DNA of 64,000 nucleotides from Orychophragmus violaceus (taxonomy: Eukaryota > Streptophyta > Magnoliopsida > Brassicales > Brassicaceae). This document shows positions 23,111 to 34,308 of this stretch, piece by piece. The stretch is taken from the NCBI GenBank assembly GCA_030180135.1, contig CM058233.1, positions 27,499,615-27,563,614 of the forward strand, read 5' to 3'. A program made the position numbers and the translations under genes. The notes below the pieces were generated by a model. The model worked only from the letters and a program-made list of their open reading frames with translations. It did not search any database and had not been told where the DNA came from. Positions within the stretch are counted from its first letter, which is position 1. Every line of letters starts with the position of its first letter.

Positions 23111-25590
23111 TATTAGAAAATAAGACGAATCTAGTTCAACACGCCACCACAAGGCAATGGAGTCCACGCTAACTCGAAAACTACATGAATTCAAGTCAAG
23201 AGCAACACCTCATCAACCGGCAAACAAAACGCTTTGACCACTGTCATATTTGAGGACCAACACAAGAAAGCACGACAGTATCAGAAGCCAGACGCGCATA
23301 AGAAGCAGCTGCAACGGCAAGAGCAATGCGCACGACGAACACAACAAGGCCGACCGCCAGGACAAGAGGTCAGAGCATGACATAAAGGATGCTCCAGACG
23401 CTTTTCACCGGATGGGCAGAATGGATATATTTGCTAACAAACAAATTGATCACATCACCACCTAGAAAGCTGCACTCCATAAAACTATGACTGGTCACCT
23501 TGGGAGATCAACATCCAAACGAACTCCAAGGTAGACAATTCCCCATATTAGACTTCTATTTCCTGAGGCACCTTCAAGGATGGTCGGCTCGTCAGTAAAT
23601 CCGATCAACGACATGCCAGCGATAGACAACTCAACAATAGCCTTAAATGGTCAGATCGTCACCATAATTAATCAGATCCATGATCTTAACTCAAAAGTCC
23701 ATTGAGTATCCAGATCGATACCAGATTTGGATCGCGTACTAAAGTACACCATGAAGACACAATTCATGCACAAGATAATGAACATGATGGTTCCGCATCT
23801 CGATAAGAAAAAGTTCCAACTTACGAGGGAAACACGGATCCCTCTAACTCCTTGACCGCGTTCATGATCGTGGTGGGCCGAGATTTCTTTTCAAATGAGG
23901 AAAGAGACGCCTGCTATTTTTAACATTTACTTGAAAACGCCCGAGGAATAGGCCTCGCTTGTTCTCACTACTAGAAACCAAGTCGATCAACAGCTTCTGC
24001 CAACTCTCGGGCACATTCTTGAACCTTTACTCTCTATTTATCACACATGGTGCATTGGATGCAATCTTTGGGACCTCGAGCAGAGACAAGACATGTCCTT
24101 ACGAGCCTTAATTGATCGATTCAAAGCTGTGGTATCCCGAGTAATCGTAGATGATAGTGCGGCAGCAGAGCACAAAGAAATGAAATGTGGTTCGATTCAC
24201 CGAAAAGATTTGAAGCTTAACGAGCCGACATCGATAGAAGCTGCATTGCACGGGATCTAACATTCATGGATCTGGAAGAAGAACATGCAATACTTTCCAG
24301 GAAATACTACAATCTGACCAAAAATGCACCAGCACTAAAATAAAAACCCAGAACTAATCACAAAAAACCGACATTATGAAGGTATCTATTGGTCTTCAGA
24401 CCACAAATCCTCAGCTTACTACTTCTATTGGACATCTTAAAACTGGAACAAATACGTTCGTTCGATACAAACCCCTCGCTGAGGAGAAAAACAAAGATCG
24501 GCCTTCATGTGACTATCACAAGGGTTACTCTCTGTGTCACAACTTAGCTGATTACATGTTTAATCAATACACAAAAAAAAGGTTGTAAACCCAGAGTGAA
24601 GAGTCAAACGATCCAAAACCGAAACAAATAGAAACACCATAAGGGACAAGAAATGACGGGCAACCTCGAAACCAGGAAACATCAACAACAAACATTCCCC
24701 GAAGTAGAGCCTTACAGGCTAGCTCGAGATGAAGATGATGAAGGAAGGGTGGCACCCAACCTCACCGGTGGGTCAACATAATAATAGGTGATTTGCACTT
24801 GTGTTTGGATTCAGTACGGTCTATCAAATTGTACGGACGGAAGGCCACATCATCGAAACACATCCTCTCCTTATCAAAGAAGGAACACCTCTACTATTTA
24901 TTGAAGCCAACACCACTGGAGACTATGTGCCGCACTATGACCATTTTGTAGTACATCTATTATTAGAAGATTGTAAAATTACTCGCGTGTTTTTTTCGAC
25001 ACCGGAAGCTCGGCCCACTTGATATTCGAGAAATCACTAGCCAATCAGAATTCAAAAACTTGCAAGCCAAGTACAAAATCTAATCACTTACCCGTTTCGA
25101 TAGAGATCAAACCTTGACGGTCGGCACCGTAATCCTCTACAGATCTAAGATCTAAAACACTATTCTAGGATCACTTTGGCTTCACGGTTTGAAGGCTATC
25201 GTTTCAACCTATCACCAAGGCGTTGAATTCCAAACTTAAAATCTATATTCTATAAGGAGGCCAGATAAATTCAAGGATGTGCTTTACGAGCGATCGTAAG
25301 CTGGGCAACCCCTTAGAACCAAACAAAACAAGACGAAGAATTGTACCAAAGTCGCATACGACGCCCAACGTTCCCAAGGAGAACTTGAATCCTACCACAA
25401 TCGACAAACCTTCGCATGAGCAGACTTAAGCTTTGACGCACCATGCATTACAGCCAAACTCCCATATGTTTTTCTCCAATAAAGAAATATTACTCTCTGT
25501 TATCTGAACTACGAACGGTTTGATCATCGTTGTTGGGGTACATATTCAACTCTTTTTGGGGTGTAGCTGTAAATCAATAAAATAACTCAT
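23111..25590 (+). pseudogene. Gag-protease unit B, tandem copy, degenerate
   Basis: This is a second full copy of the unit, about 2.48 kb. It has the GGACCAACACAAGAAAG start (23250), the gag core (about 24000-24300), a C-x-YH zinc-binding-like segment (CDYHKGYSLCHNLADYM, about 24510-24560) and the protease DTGSS (about 25000). It ends with the ASTYHQ-like segment (about 25190). It is broken by many stops. It directly follows unit A with no LTR between, so it arose by tandem duplication rather than a separate insertion. Confidence 0.65.
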
Positions 25591-26215
25591 GTTTTGAGAA
25601 AACAAGATGAATCTAGGTCAACACGCCACAACAAGGCGATAGAGTCCACAATAACTTGACAACTACGCGAACTCAAGTAACAAACAACACGACATGAACA
25701 TGCAAAAAAATCCCGACTGCAGTCGCATTTGGAGGACCAACACAAGAAAGCATGACATTATCAGAACCCAAACGCGCAGAAGAAGCAGCCGCGACGGCAA
25801 GAGCAATGCGCACATCGAACACAACATGGCCGACCACTAGGACCGGAGATCAGAGCATGACGGAAAGGATGCTCCAGACGCTTTTCACCGGATGGAAATA
25901 ATAGGTAGCGTGGCTAACAAACAAATTTAATTGATCACCACCCAGGAAGCCGCACTGCAGGAGATCATGACTGGTCACCGGGGAGATCGGCATCCGAGCC
26001 AACTCCAAGGTAAACAATGCCTCTGATCAGACGTCTATTTACTGAGGAACCTTCGAGGATGGTCGGCTCGACATTCAATCCGAACAATACCATGCCAGCG
26101 ATGGACAACTCGAAAACATTCTTTAATGCTCAAATCGTCACCATAACGAATCAGATCCATGATCTCAACTCGAAAACATTCTTTAGTGCCGGCCTTGTGA
26201 TTGAAGAACCGTAGA
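25591..26215 (+). pseudogene. Gag-protease unit C, truncated tandem copy
   Basis: This third copy matches B from its start (GATGAATCTAGGTCAACACG) through ATGACTGGTCACC at about 25967. It departs from B near 26170, where a short repeat (CTCGAAAACATTCTTTA, about 26107 and 26168) occurs. No gag core or protease follows. Confidence 0.6.
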
Positions 26216-26815
26216 ATGGCTAGGTTATTGCTTAAATCGAAATTGTTTTTTGTGTGTGATGGCTTGTGTGGATTAAGTTGTGTTAGAAATTGGTTGCAGG
26301 GCACGGTGCTAGGTGAGTTCTGTAAGTGCCCTTGATCGTCAAAGGAGGGTCTTAATGGGCCCTCCCGCTGTTTTTGTGGTGCTGGAAGCCTGCGGGCTGC
26401 TGTTTTTTTAAATGGAGGCATTGAGGTCCGGGGGCGTACTTGCCAGTCCGTGGGCGCATGGGGGTTTCGACCTGAGGCCGCGCCTACAGACAAGTAGCTG
26501 GTTCGTAGGTTGTCTGTTGTGCCTTCAGGCATTTGGGTGCAAGGTGATATTAGCTTAGAAATTATATTTCGTAGTTGTGTGGCGTAAGCTGGGATCGCGG
26601 TTACTTGAATTCGCCCTCACAGGGTAAATGTGTTTTGAAACAATTACTCAGTCCACTTTCCTTTTCTGTCCTTTTTCCCTCTCATGTTCGGATGCAGGAT
26701 GACCGATCGTCTGATGTTCTTGGTGGATTTGAATCAAAGGGAGCGTGCGGGTTCCTGGGACCATGGAAAGGCAGCCTGGTTGGACTTTTCTGGTTCAACC
26801 GGTACCCTAACGTCG
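26216..26815. other. Unassigned stretch next to the Tat element
   Basis: This is a GC-richer stretch with no recognised domain. The end of the flanking Tat LTR seems to be missing here: the LTR is recognisable only from TAGTTCCGC at 26816, about 11 bases short of its expected TG-CA end. A small rearrangement probably formed this boundary. Confidence 0.4.
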
Positions 26816-27347
26816 TAGTTCCGCGTATCCAAAGATAGCAAGAACTTTAGGGTTTTTGAATTAGGGATTCTAAAAGAAGAATTAAAGAACACGGTGAGAA
26901 TTAGGGTTTTATGCCGGTGTTTTCGAGATGGAAGCCGGTAAAGAAAGCAGTTTAAGTCGCCGGAGAGAAATTAGGTCGAAGTCGATGCTCTAAGTCTCTC
27001 AGGCTAAAAGTATTATCAAAAGCGTGAATGTTATTCATTAGCTAGGTCCCTTTTTATAGGGTTACAAGTCGGTTTAACTGATAAGGAAATAGAAGATAAA
27101 CATGAATATTTCCTAATATCTCGATACCGATTTGAAGTATATTTCTGAATCTCGTCGCCGCCATGCTTTTACACCGTCTTTCCTTACATGATTCGCACTC
27201 TCCCAAAACCCTAGATGTAAGCCGATTAAACTGAGTCGGAGTTAACCGTGTTTTACCGACTTGGGCTCTAAACCGACTTCCCTTTCTGGGCCGACCTAAA
27301 TTTCCTGAATAGGCCTTTTAAGAAAAGTGCTAACCTTGACTCCAACA
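26816..27347 (-). repeat. 3' LTR of the Tat element, outer end lost
   Basis: It aligns with 38552-39087 by eye and lacks the last 11 or so bases at its outer end. On the minus strand it starts TGTTGGAGTCAAGG. Confidence 0.9.
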
Positions 27348-27366
27348 ATAAGCTCCCCCCCCCCAG
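27348..27366 (-). other. Polypurine tract of the Tat element
   Basis: The minus strand reads a run of about ten G then AGCTTAT directly before the LTR start TGTTGG. This is the plus-strand primer. Confidence 0.8.
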
Positions 27367-27839
27367 TGCGGCGACTTGAATTTATTCAAGTCGGCGTTGC
27401 GAGGAGTTACTTACGGGTTTAGGAAGGAATTTCTTGTGGGCCCAGGTCCTTTCACCGGGATGAGCCCTTCTCCCCTTTTAGGCCCAAACTGGTGGGTCAA
27501 TTTCGGCCGGTTTTGGTGAGTGCAACTGGAAGAATTTGGATCGGTTTTGTTGAAAATTGGACCGATTCTTGGTCAGACCGGTTCATAGCTGCGAGAAACG
27601 AAGCCTTGCCTAGAGTAATCATTGTCTTGGAAATGACGCCGTCATTTTCTCTATAAATGGCTCATTTTTGCTTCTCACTTCTTCATTCCTGCTCAAGTGA
27701 AGAAGATAAAAGGTAATTTTCGCTCTCCGCCGGTTTTTATTTCCGATCATTTCAGTCATTGCTACGCCTTAAGTTTTTAGGATTCTTAGATCGAAACCTT
27801 TTTCCGCCGTGTGTGTTCTTCATCTGTTCTTCAAAAACT

Positions 27840-30800
27840 ATGTCTTTGATTCGTTGTTCCGAGAAGAAAGACAAGGAAATTGTTACAGTCTCATCCGGGG
27901 ATTCTCCGTCAAGTCGTCATGTTCCTTCATCCGATTCGTTATCTTCAAGCACTTCTTCCGACTTGAAGAGCCACCCCGTTCATCGTGAAGTTGAAGAGCT
28001 CCAACGTCATCGTGAGTCATCCCGTCAGACTGATGCTGCTGATAGTTCTGGCCGAGATGATTTTGTTATGCCGCAATTGCGAGATTCTGATGGAGACGAG
28101 ACTGATGTCGATCAGGTTGGTTCTGATGACGATGACGACATTCCTCTTTCTGGATTACCGGGTGCTTCTAGCGAAGCGTTTGGTAATGTTTTCGAGACCC
28201 GATCTACCACGAAATCGGTCACGTCTACGCTCCAGGGTTGCGGAGCAGATCCGAAGATCAAGTTCCTCATCCCCTTCCCGCTCGATTGTCCTTGGAATCC
28301 TCCACCGGGATATATGACTCTCTATGAGTCGTACTTTATCAACACCGACACCGGGGGTTGCCGCTGCTGGTTCCCGCTACCCGACTTGTTAGTCTCGTAT
28401 TGTCATCGCCGTGAAATTGCCATTTCTCAGCTTTCGGCCGTCGCGGTTCGCCACATGGTGGGTCTTCTAGTGTTAGGTACCGAAGCTGATATCACAATAA
28501 CCGTGAATATATTCGAGGAAATGACGTCAATCAATCCTATGAAGACACTAGTCCAGGGTGCTTCGCGGTCAAACTTAAAAGCGGCAACCGTGTAGTGATG
28601 AATGCGCCCAAGAAGATCAACAATTGGTAGAGATATTACTTCTACGTTGAGTTGTCTTCGTTAGTTGTTCCTGACGACCACAAGGAACTTATCAGGACGT
28701 CTTGGAATACGAATTTTTGTAGATGTCGTCCCAAATTTTCCGTCATTTAAATGTGATGATTTACTTAATTCTCTTTTGTTATTGCAGTGCATCATCCTTT
28801 TCTCAAGCCGTATCCAGATAACTACTTCCCGATTCTTCAAGAGATCCAGTCTCTCGGTCTTCGCAAGTTGTCAGATCTTTCTCGGGATCGTATAAACAAG
28901 ATGCTTCCTCGAATATCCAAAGGTTCGTTTACCGCTTTGCGATAGGTGTATTTTTGCTAGTTCTCTAATTTTTTCTTCCTCCATTCTAGTTAAGTGGGAT
29001 ACCAAAGCGAAGGTTACTCCTGAACAGCTTGTAAAACCGAAGAAGATGGGCAAGGTGAAGAGAATCGACTCAATTGACTACTCCAAGGAGATCTCATCCA
29101 AGCCCTCTTCATCCGTTAAGCCGTCAAAAGAGAAGGACGCGCTTTTACTAACTCAAGGCGGTAGCCAGTCTTCTGATGTTGGCGAGAAGTCGACTGCTCA
29201 AGTGGCGAATCCTTCTTCTAGTCTTCCGCCGAAAGTCCCGTCCAAAAAGAGGCCTGCGGAAGATAAGTCGGGTCAGGAGAAGTCGGCAAAGAGGGCATCC
29301 AAAGCGAGCAAGTCGGCTGAAGACGCCTCTACTGAGATAGCGGCTTCTGATAAACCGGCTAAGCCGAAAAACCCGTGGAAACGATTCTACGAATTCAATG
29401 GGACTGTCGCTGATTCGTCTGGCAACTCAAAGCCCTTTGCTTCTCTTAAAGAACTCGTTTTGGTGCGACCTGGGCGTGAAGTGAAAGAGGGGGAAGTCCG
29501 CCCGTCTATTCACAATTTTGCCTATCAGTACGCAAGCGAGGTTCCGTTCATTGACAATCCTCGAGCATGCTTTGATATGCTGACATGTGTAAGAGGAAAC
29601 GAGTCGGATTGGCCAGTTTTGGAAGAGCTACCTCATTCAGATGCTATCCATAAGCTAAAATAGGCCGAAGCAACCGTAAGTCTCTCTTTGTCAGATTCTA
29701 TACTTAGTCCGTTGATCTAACGAGACTTTCTATTGTTTTAGATGATCGCGGCCTCTAATCGCGTGGCTTTGGAGAGTTCCTGGAGTGCGAAGAAGATGGC
29801 CGACGCGGTCACCAAGCGGTATGAGCTCCTTAAGAAGGTCAAAGGGGAGAAGAAGGCATTGGAGGTGAATAACCTGGTCCTCGGGGGTAAGCTAAAACAG
29901 GCCGAGGAGAAGTAGAGAGCCGATCTTCTCAAATTTCAATCGGAGAAAAAGAACCTGCAGAAGTTCTGTGCTGATCTGGTTCGTAAAGAGAGAGAGAGAG
30001 TTGTGATAGGGTCTAAGTTTTAATCCTATTCTACTGCAAGTGCACAGTTAAGTGATTGTAGTATATAGGGTATCGAATCCACAGAGACTCTGGTCTCCAT
30101 AGATAAAGAACCGTAGGAATTTAAACTAAGAAGAAAGCAATTTGTATTAAACTAAATAGTACAACAAGAAAGTAAACAAGTAGCAGATTGTTGGTGGTGA
30201 AAGCAGTTAATTAAAGGCGCTAAGTCTAGGGCGTTCTCAGGAAATCAGACAAGCAGACAAATCAATCAGTCAGGATCAAATTAAGCACAGTTCTAGAACT
30301 CAAATCACGGATATAGAATTAACCAAATCTCTTTGCGAGAATTCTCTAAGTCTAAGTGCAGTAATCCAAATCTCTTTGCAATTACTAACAGATTAAACCA
30401 GCATTAATTTCAAGTTCGATATGTTCACAATTAAACTAAACCAAATCTCTTTGCGAATAATTTAATTGCTCAACCTAAATAGTTCAGATTCTAAACCACA
30501 CTCTCGTGTCGTATTTAGCAACCTAAGATCTAGATTCTAATTGATCAGGTTAGAACTAGCATTAAGCATAATTTAGATCGAAGAACAATCTATTCATGTG
30601 AATCCTTAACTGAATTAAACAAGTCTAGCAAGTTATCAAATCCTTAATGAGAAACCCTAAACCTAACTATGAATCTACTCAGACATGATTAATGAAACAG
30701 AAATCATAGAATTAATAGATTGCATATAAGAAATTAAATAGATAAATGTCGAAATCTTCTCCAAAATAGATGAAGTACATGAATAGATCAGCCCCAAAAG

Positions 30801-31694
30801 CTCTAAAAATCTCTTAGCTCTAAGTATGAAAGCGTATCTAAAATAAACACCAAAATCTTAATTATATAGGCATAATCTCGGCTGAAGCTTCTTTGTAAAT
30901 ACTGGAAACTTCTGGGCCAAAGTGCAAAATCTTGAATCTTTATTAAACCGCCGTAATCGGCCCATCTCGCTAGTGTGTCGATCGACACCAAAGGTGTGTC
31001 GATCGATGCATGATCTCAAAATCGGACAGTGAGCTCAATCTCTCGGCCAAGCACTCCAAAAGTCCCCAAAATGCTCCAATATCTCCAATTCCGCTCCAAA
31101 CCTGATTAGACCTGTAAAAGACTCTAAAAGAACACTAAAACGCAATTATATCATGGCATAAAACTGGTAAAAACCATGATATATCAAGTTGAAGCCGCGG
31201 TTAGGGCGAAGGCGCAATCTCATTTCGACCTTATCCAGCGCTATGTCAAGGATCAAGAGGCTGCCGTTGCGCTGCAAGTTAAGCAAGCTCAGATCTCTGG
31301 GCTTAAGAAGTGTCTGATGAAGCTTAGCGGGGAGGGCGTGTCGGTTCCTCAGACCGTCTTGGATCAAGTTGCCGCTGATGAGGTTGCGGTGAATGCGGAG
31401 TTAGATGAAATGGAGGTCGTGACGAAGGAAGAGCTTACGTTTGTTCTCTCACTAGTGCATCATCCTCTTCTTAACCTTTTCCATGACTCACCTCCTCCTG
31501 TTCTGAGGGATGTCGACCAGTTTGGAACCAATCGTGGAGTAATCCCGGAGGCGATCCCTGCTGATCTCGTTCAGTCTGTTAGCTCAGAGATCGCGGCTTT
31601 GGACGGGGTTTCTAAGGCGCAGGATCGGATTGTCGAAAGGAGTGAAACCGAGAAGGTTAACGAGCCCGAGAAGTCGTCAGCTGGGGCTGACTAA
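27840..31694 (+). pseudogene. Antisense gene of the Tat element (Transposase_28-like), split by a solo LTR
   Basis: The gene runs opposite to gag-pol, starting at MSLIRCSEKK. A serine- and aspartate-rich N-terminus is followed by a conserved block (PPGYMTLYESYF, CWFPLPDLLVSYCHRR, AISQL), which I recognise as the putative gypsy-type transposon domain PF04195. A frameshift near 28560-28580 and a stop near 28627 (W-stop-RYYFYVEL) break it. Short introns are likely near 28753-28786 (ending TTGCAG) and 28922-28988. 29046-29663 is a lysine- and serine-rich part with PWKRFYEFNG. 29740-30003 is a coiled-coil-like part, cut at AGTTG by the solo LTR and resumed at 31187 (VEAAVRAKAQSHF) to a stop at 31694. 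The function of this family is unknown. It may be transcribed from its own promoter in the 3' region. Confidence 0.75.
30004..31186 (-). mobile_element. Solo LTR of an Athila-like element inside the antisense gene
   Basis: The 1183-base LTR is flanked by an exact 5-base duplication AGTTG (29999-30003 and 31187-31191). On the minus strand it runs from TGATATATCATGG to GACCCTATCA. It is the same family as 1701-2882 and 57946-59153. It carries the double GTGTCGATCGACAC-like module at about 30974-31010. It entered after the Tat element was in place, since it splits that element's antisense gene. Confidence 0.93.
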
Positions 31695-31829
31695 TATCCC
31701 ATCTTTCTTTTTATGTTGTATCGGCTTTGTAATAACTCTTTTTATTTTGTAAAACCTTTAATCCTCTTATTATGAGGAAAGTTTAAGTTGTGTTTTATTA
31801 TCCAAGCCTGATTTATATTGCGTTTAGGT

Positions 31830-32095
31830 CTGTTCTTGATAATTTCAACCAAATAGCAAATTTTTCGCGAATTAAGTCGGACTATTCTTGTATTCAACTT
31901 GTTTTTGACAAATTTCAAACAGATATCGACTTTTATCACGCGAATATAATTAAGTCGGACTATTCTTGTATAAAACTTGTCCTTGACAAATTCAATCAGA
32001 TAGCGACTTTTGTTATGCGAATATAAGTCGGACTATTCTTGTATTAAACTTGTTCTTGACAAATTCAAACAGATAGCGACTTCCATTATATTTTG
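31830..32095. repeat. Tandem repeat of about 75 bases in the Tat 3' region
   Basis: AAGTCGGACTATTCTTGTAT recurs at 31874, 31952 and 32025 (spacing 78 and 73), each followed by a CTTGACAAATT and AGATAGCGACTT block. A partial unit lies at about 31830. About three and a third copies are present. Confidence 0.85.
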
Positions 32096-32305
32096 CCATA
32101 AGGCGGTTTGCGAGGCTTATGTGTGCTCGGCTTTATTCTAAGACCAGGCGAATGTGTGAGGCTTAAGTGCTCGACTTATTTGTTATCGCCTACCGCGAAG
32201 AATGTGCGAGACGGATCTCGGCTTTTCCTTACCACGATGTGCACCTCGTGCGCAAGGAAGACCACACCCCTGGACAGGAGGCATGATGCTAGTGCGAGTC
32301 TTATT

Positions 32306-32445
32306 GGTTGCTCGGCTTTCTGCGAGTTGCTTAGACTCGGCTTTTGCGAACTAAGGAGTTCGGTTTTCTGCGAGTTGCTTAGACTCGGCTTTCGCGAACT
32401 AAGGAGTTCGGCTTTCTGCGAGTTGCTTAGACTCGGCTCAGGTTC
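32306..32445. repeat. Tandem repeat of 48 bases in the Tat 3' region
   Basis: TGCGAGTTGCTTAGACTCGG recurs at 32321, 32369 and 32417, exactly 48 bases apart, joined by GCGAACTAAGGAGTTCGG. It is a second, unrelated repeat family within 250 bases of the first. Confidence 0.9.
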
Positions 32446-32700
32446 GCGAGTTAAAACTTGGCTTTTATTAGCGAGTTAGAACTCGGTTTTTGTTAGTATT
32501 AAGAATTTTTAACTTTTAATAAAAGGACTGACCTGATTTGGCTTTTGATGAGCTTTCAACACGGTATATAGGCTGTAAAATAAAAATTTTATTAGATTTG
32601 CGACTGTGCCGATGAAGGCTGCCTACGTATCTTCCGAGGAAGAATCAAGTCGCTCGTAGTTCATACATGTGGTTTTTTTTTGACGCTTGGCGTAGCCGTC

Positions 32701-33761
32701 TTAGAAGTATTCCTTTAGATTCGCCGAATTCCATGATCGCGGCAAGGCTTTGCCCTTCATCGATTCGAGCTCGTAAACCCCAGGCTTGACGACTTTCGTG
32801 ACTTTGTAGGGTCCTTCCCACTTTGCACCGAGTTTGCCCGCTCTCCACTCCTTTGTATTTTCGTAGACCTTGCGCAGGACGTAGTCGCCAACTTGAAAAT
32901 ATCGCTCCTTGACTTTCTGGTTGTAGTACCGAGTTGCGAGTTGCTGATAATTTTGAATCCTGAGTAGAGCTCGATTTCGTTCTTCTTCTATGGTATCAAG
33001 TGCTTGGATCAACATTTTTCGTTGATCTCGGTATGTTGTGGCATAAGAGATCGGCAGAGAGTGCAAATTGTTGCTTCTGCTGGTACCATTGCTTCCATGC
33101 CGAAGGCCAGGGAAAACAGGGTAGCTCCAGTTGCTCGGCGAGGGGTTGTTCTATGTGACCAAAGAACCCCATCCAACTCGTCAGCCCAGACTCCTTTTTT
33201 GCTTTCAAGTCGCTTTTTGATGCCGGCAATGATAGTTTTGTTTGTGGCTTCGGCTTGTCCATTTCCTTGAGGATATCTTGGTGTCGACTTGCTAAGCCGT
33301 ATATCCCACTTTTTGCAAAATCTTTCGAATAGGTTTGAGGTGAATTGTGACCCGTTGTCCGTGATGATCTCATAAGGAAGCCCGAACCGACATATGATGT
33401 ATTTCCAAACGAAGTTCTGTACTTGGACATCATGAATTGCGACGTATGCTTTGGCCTCTACCCACTTTGTGAAGTAGTCGGTCATAATGAGTAGGAAACG
33501 CCTTTGATTGGACAATGGTAACGGTCCAACGATATCCATTGCCCATCTCATGAATGTATAAGCCGCAGTCGAGGTTGTGAGAAGTTCTGTGGGTCGATGT
33601 ATGAATGGCGCATGACGCTGACACTTTTCACACTTGTTGGAATAGGTCTCGCAATCGGCTATCATAGTCGGCCAATAATGACCGTTCAACTTGATTTTAA
33701 GGGCGAGGGACCTACCTCCGGAATGATTGCCGCATTCCCCTGAATGTGTTTCTTCGAGCAC
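32701..33761 (-). pseudogene. Tat integrase with one frameshift
   Basis: 33761-33009 carries the zinc-binding region (CEKCQRH) and the catalytic core: D in MDIVGPL, D in ITDNGSQF and E in NGQAEATNK. A frameshift near 33050 passes to the frame 33066-32701, which holds the C-terminal part (ERYFQVGDYVLRK, GKLGAKWEGPYKV) and ends NLKEYF. The start at 33761 is only the first Met in this open stretch; in the element the domain is part of the pol polyprotein. Catalytic residues are all kept. Confidence 0.85.
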
Positions 33762-34308
33762 TCGACTTATTTCATCCCCGTGTATGCATCTGAGAAGGAT
33801 TTTGTTGGCCGAGTATTTGTAGAGGATACCGTTGTGTACAGTGTATCGCGCACTTCTGACTTTAAGTCGTCGCGCTGCCCACTTGTCTTCTGGAAGCTTT
33901 CCTTCAGTTAGATACGCTCTTATTTCCTGTCGCCAATCCTCATTGTCGTCTGTTAAGAGTGCAATGAGGTCTGTGTTTTCGCTTGAATGCTAAAGCATTC
34001 ATCATCCTTGCCATCTTGTTGGGTTGTGACATCAGATTCTTCTTGATTACTGTTGGGAGGCGGGATGCTTGGTTCGTGGATTGTTTCTACTGGAATTCTT
34101 CGGCAGAGATCGGGATTCGATCCCAGAGATGCGAGTGCATCTGCTGGGGCATTTTCTTTCCTCGGTATCTGGCGATATCAAAAAATTCAAAGGAGCTGGT
34201 AAGTTCTAATGCCGCCTTTCGATAAGCCTCCATTCGCTCATTTTTAACTTCGTAATCTCCGTTGATTTGATTTGCGACAAGCATGGAGTCGCAATGGGCC
34301 AAGAGGTG
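33762..34308 (-). pseudogene. End of second RNase H and linker to integrase
   Basis: After the stop at 34309-34311 the same frame resumes (HCDSMLVANQINGDYEVKNE, to about 34087), the second half of the archaeal-type RNase H fold. The rest, to 33762, is the poorly conserved linker before integrase with broken frames. Confidence 0.65.

Noticed and set aside
27840..29663. Ordinary host gene with serine-rich N-terminus
   Set aside because: It lies inside the LTR pair of a Tat element and has the conserved gypsy-type transposon domain.
31830..32445. CRISPR-like array
   Set aside because: Repeat units are 48 and about 75 bases with no unique spacers of even length, in a plant retrotransposon.
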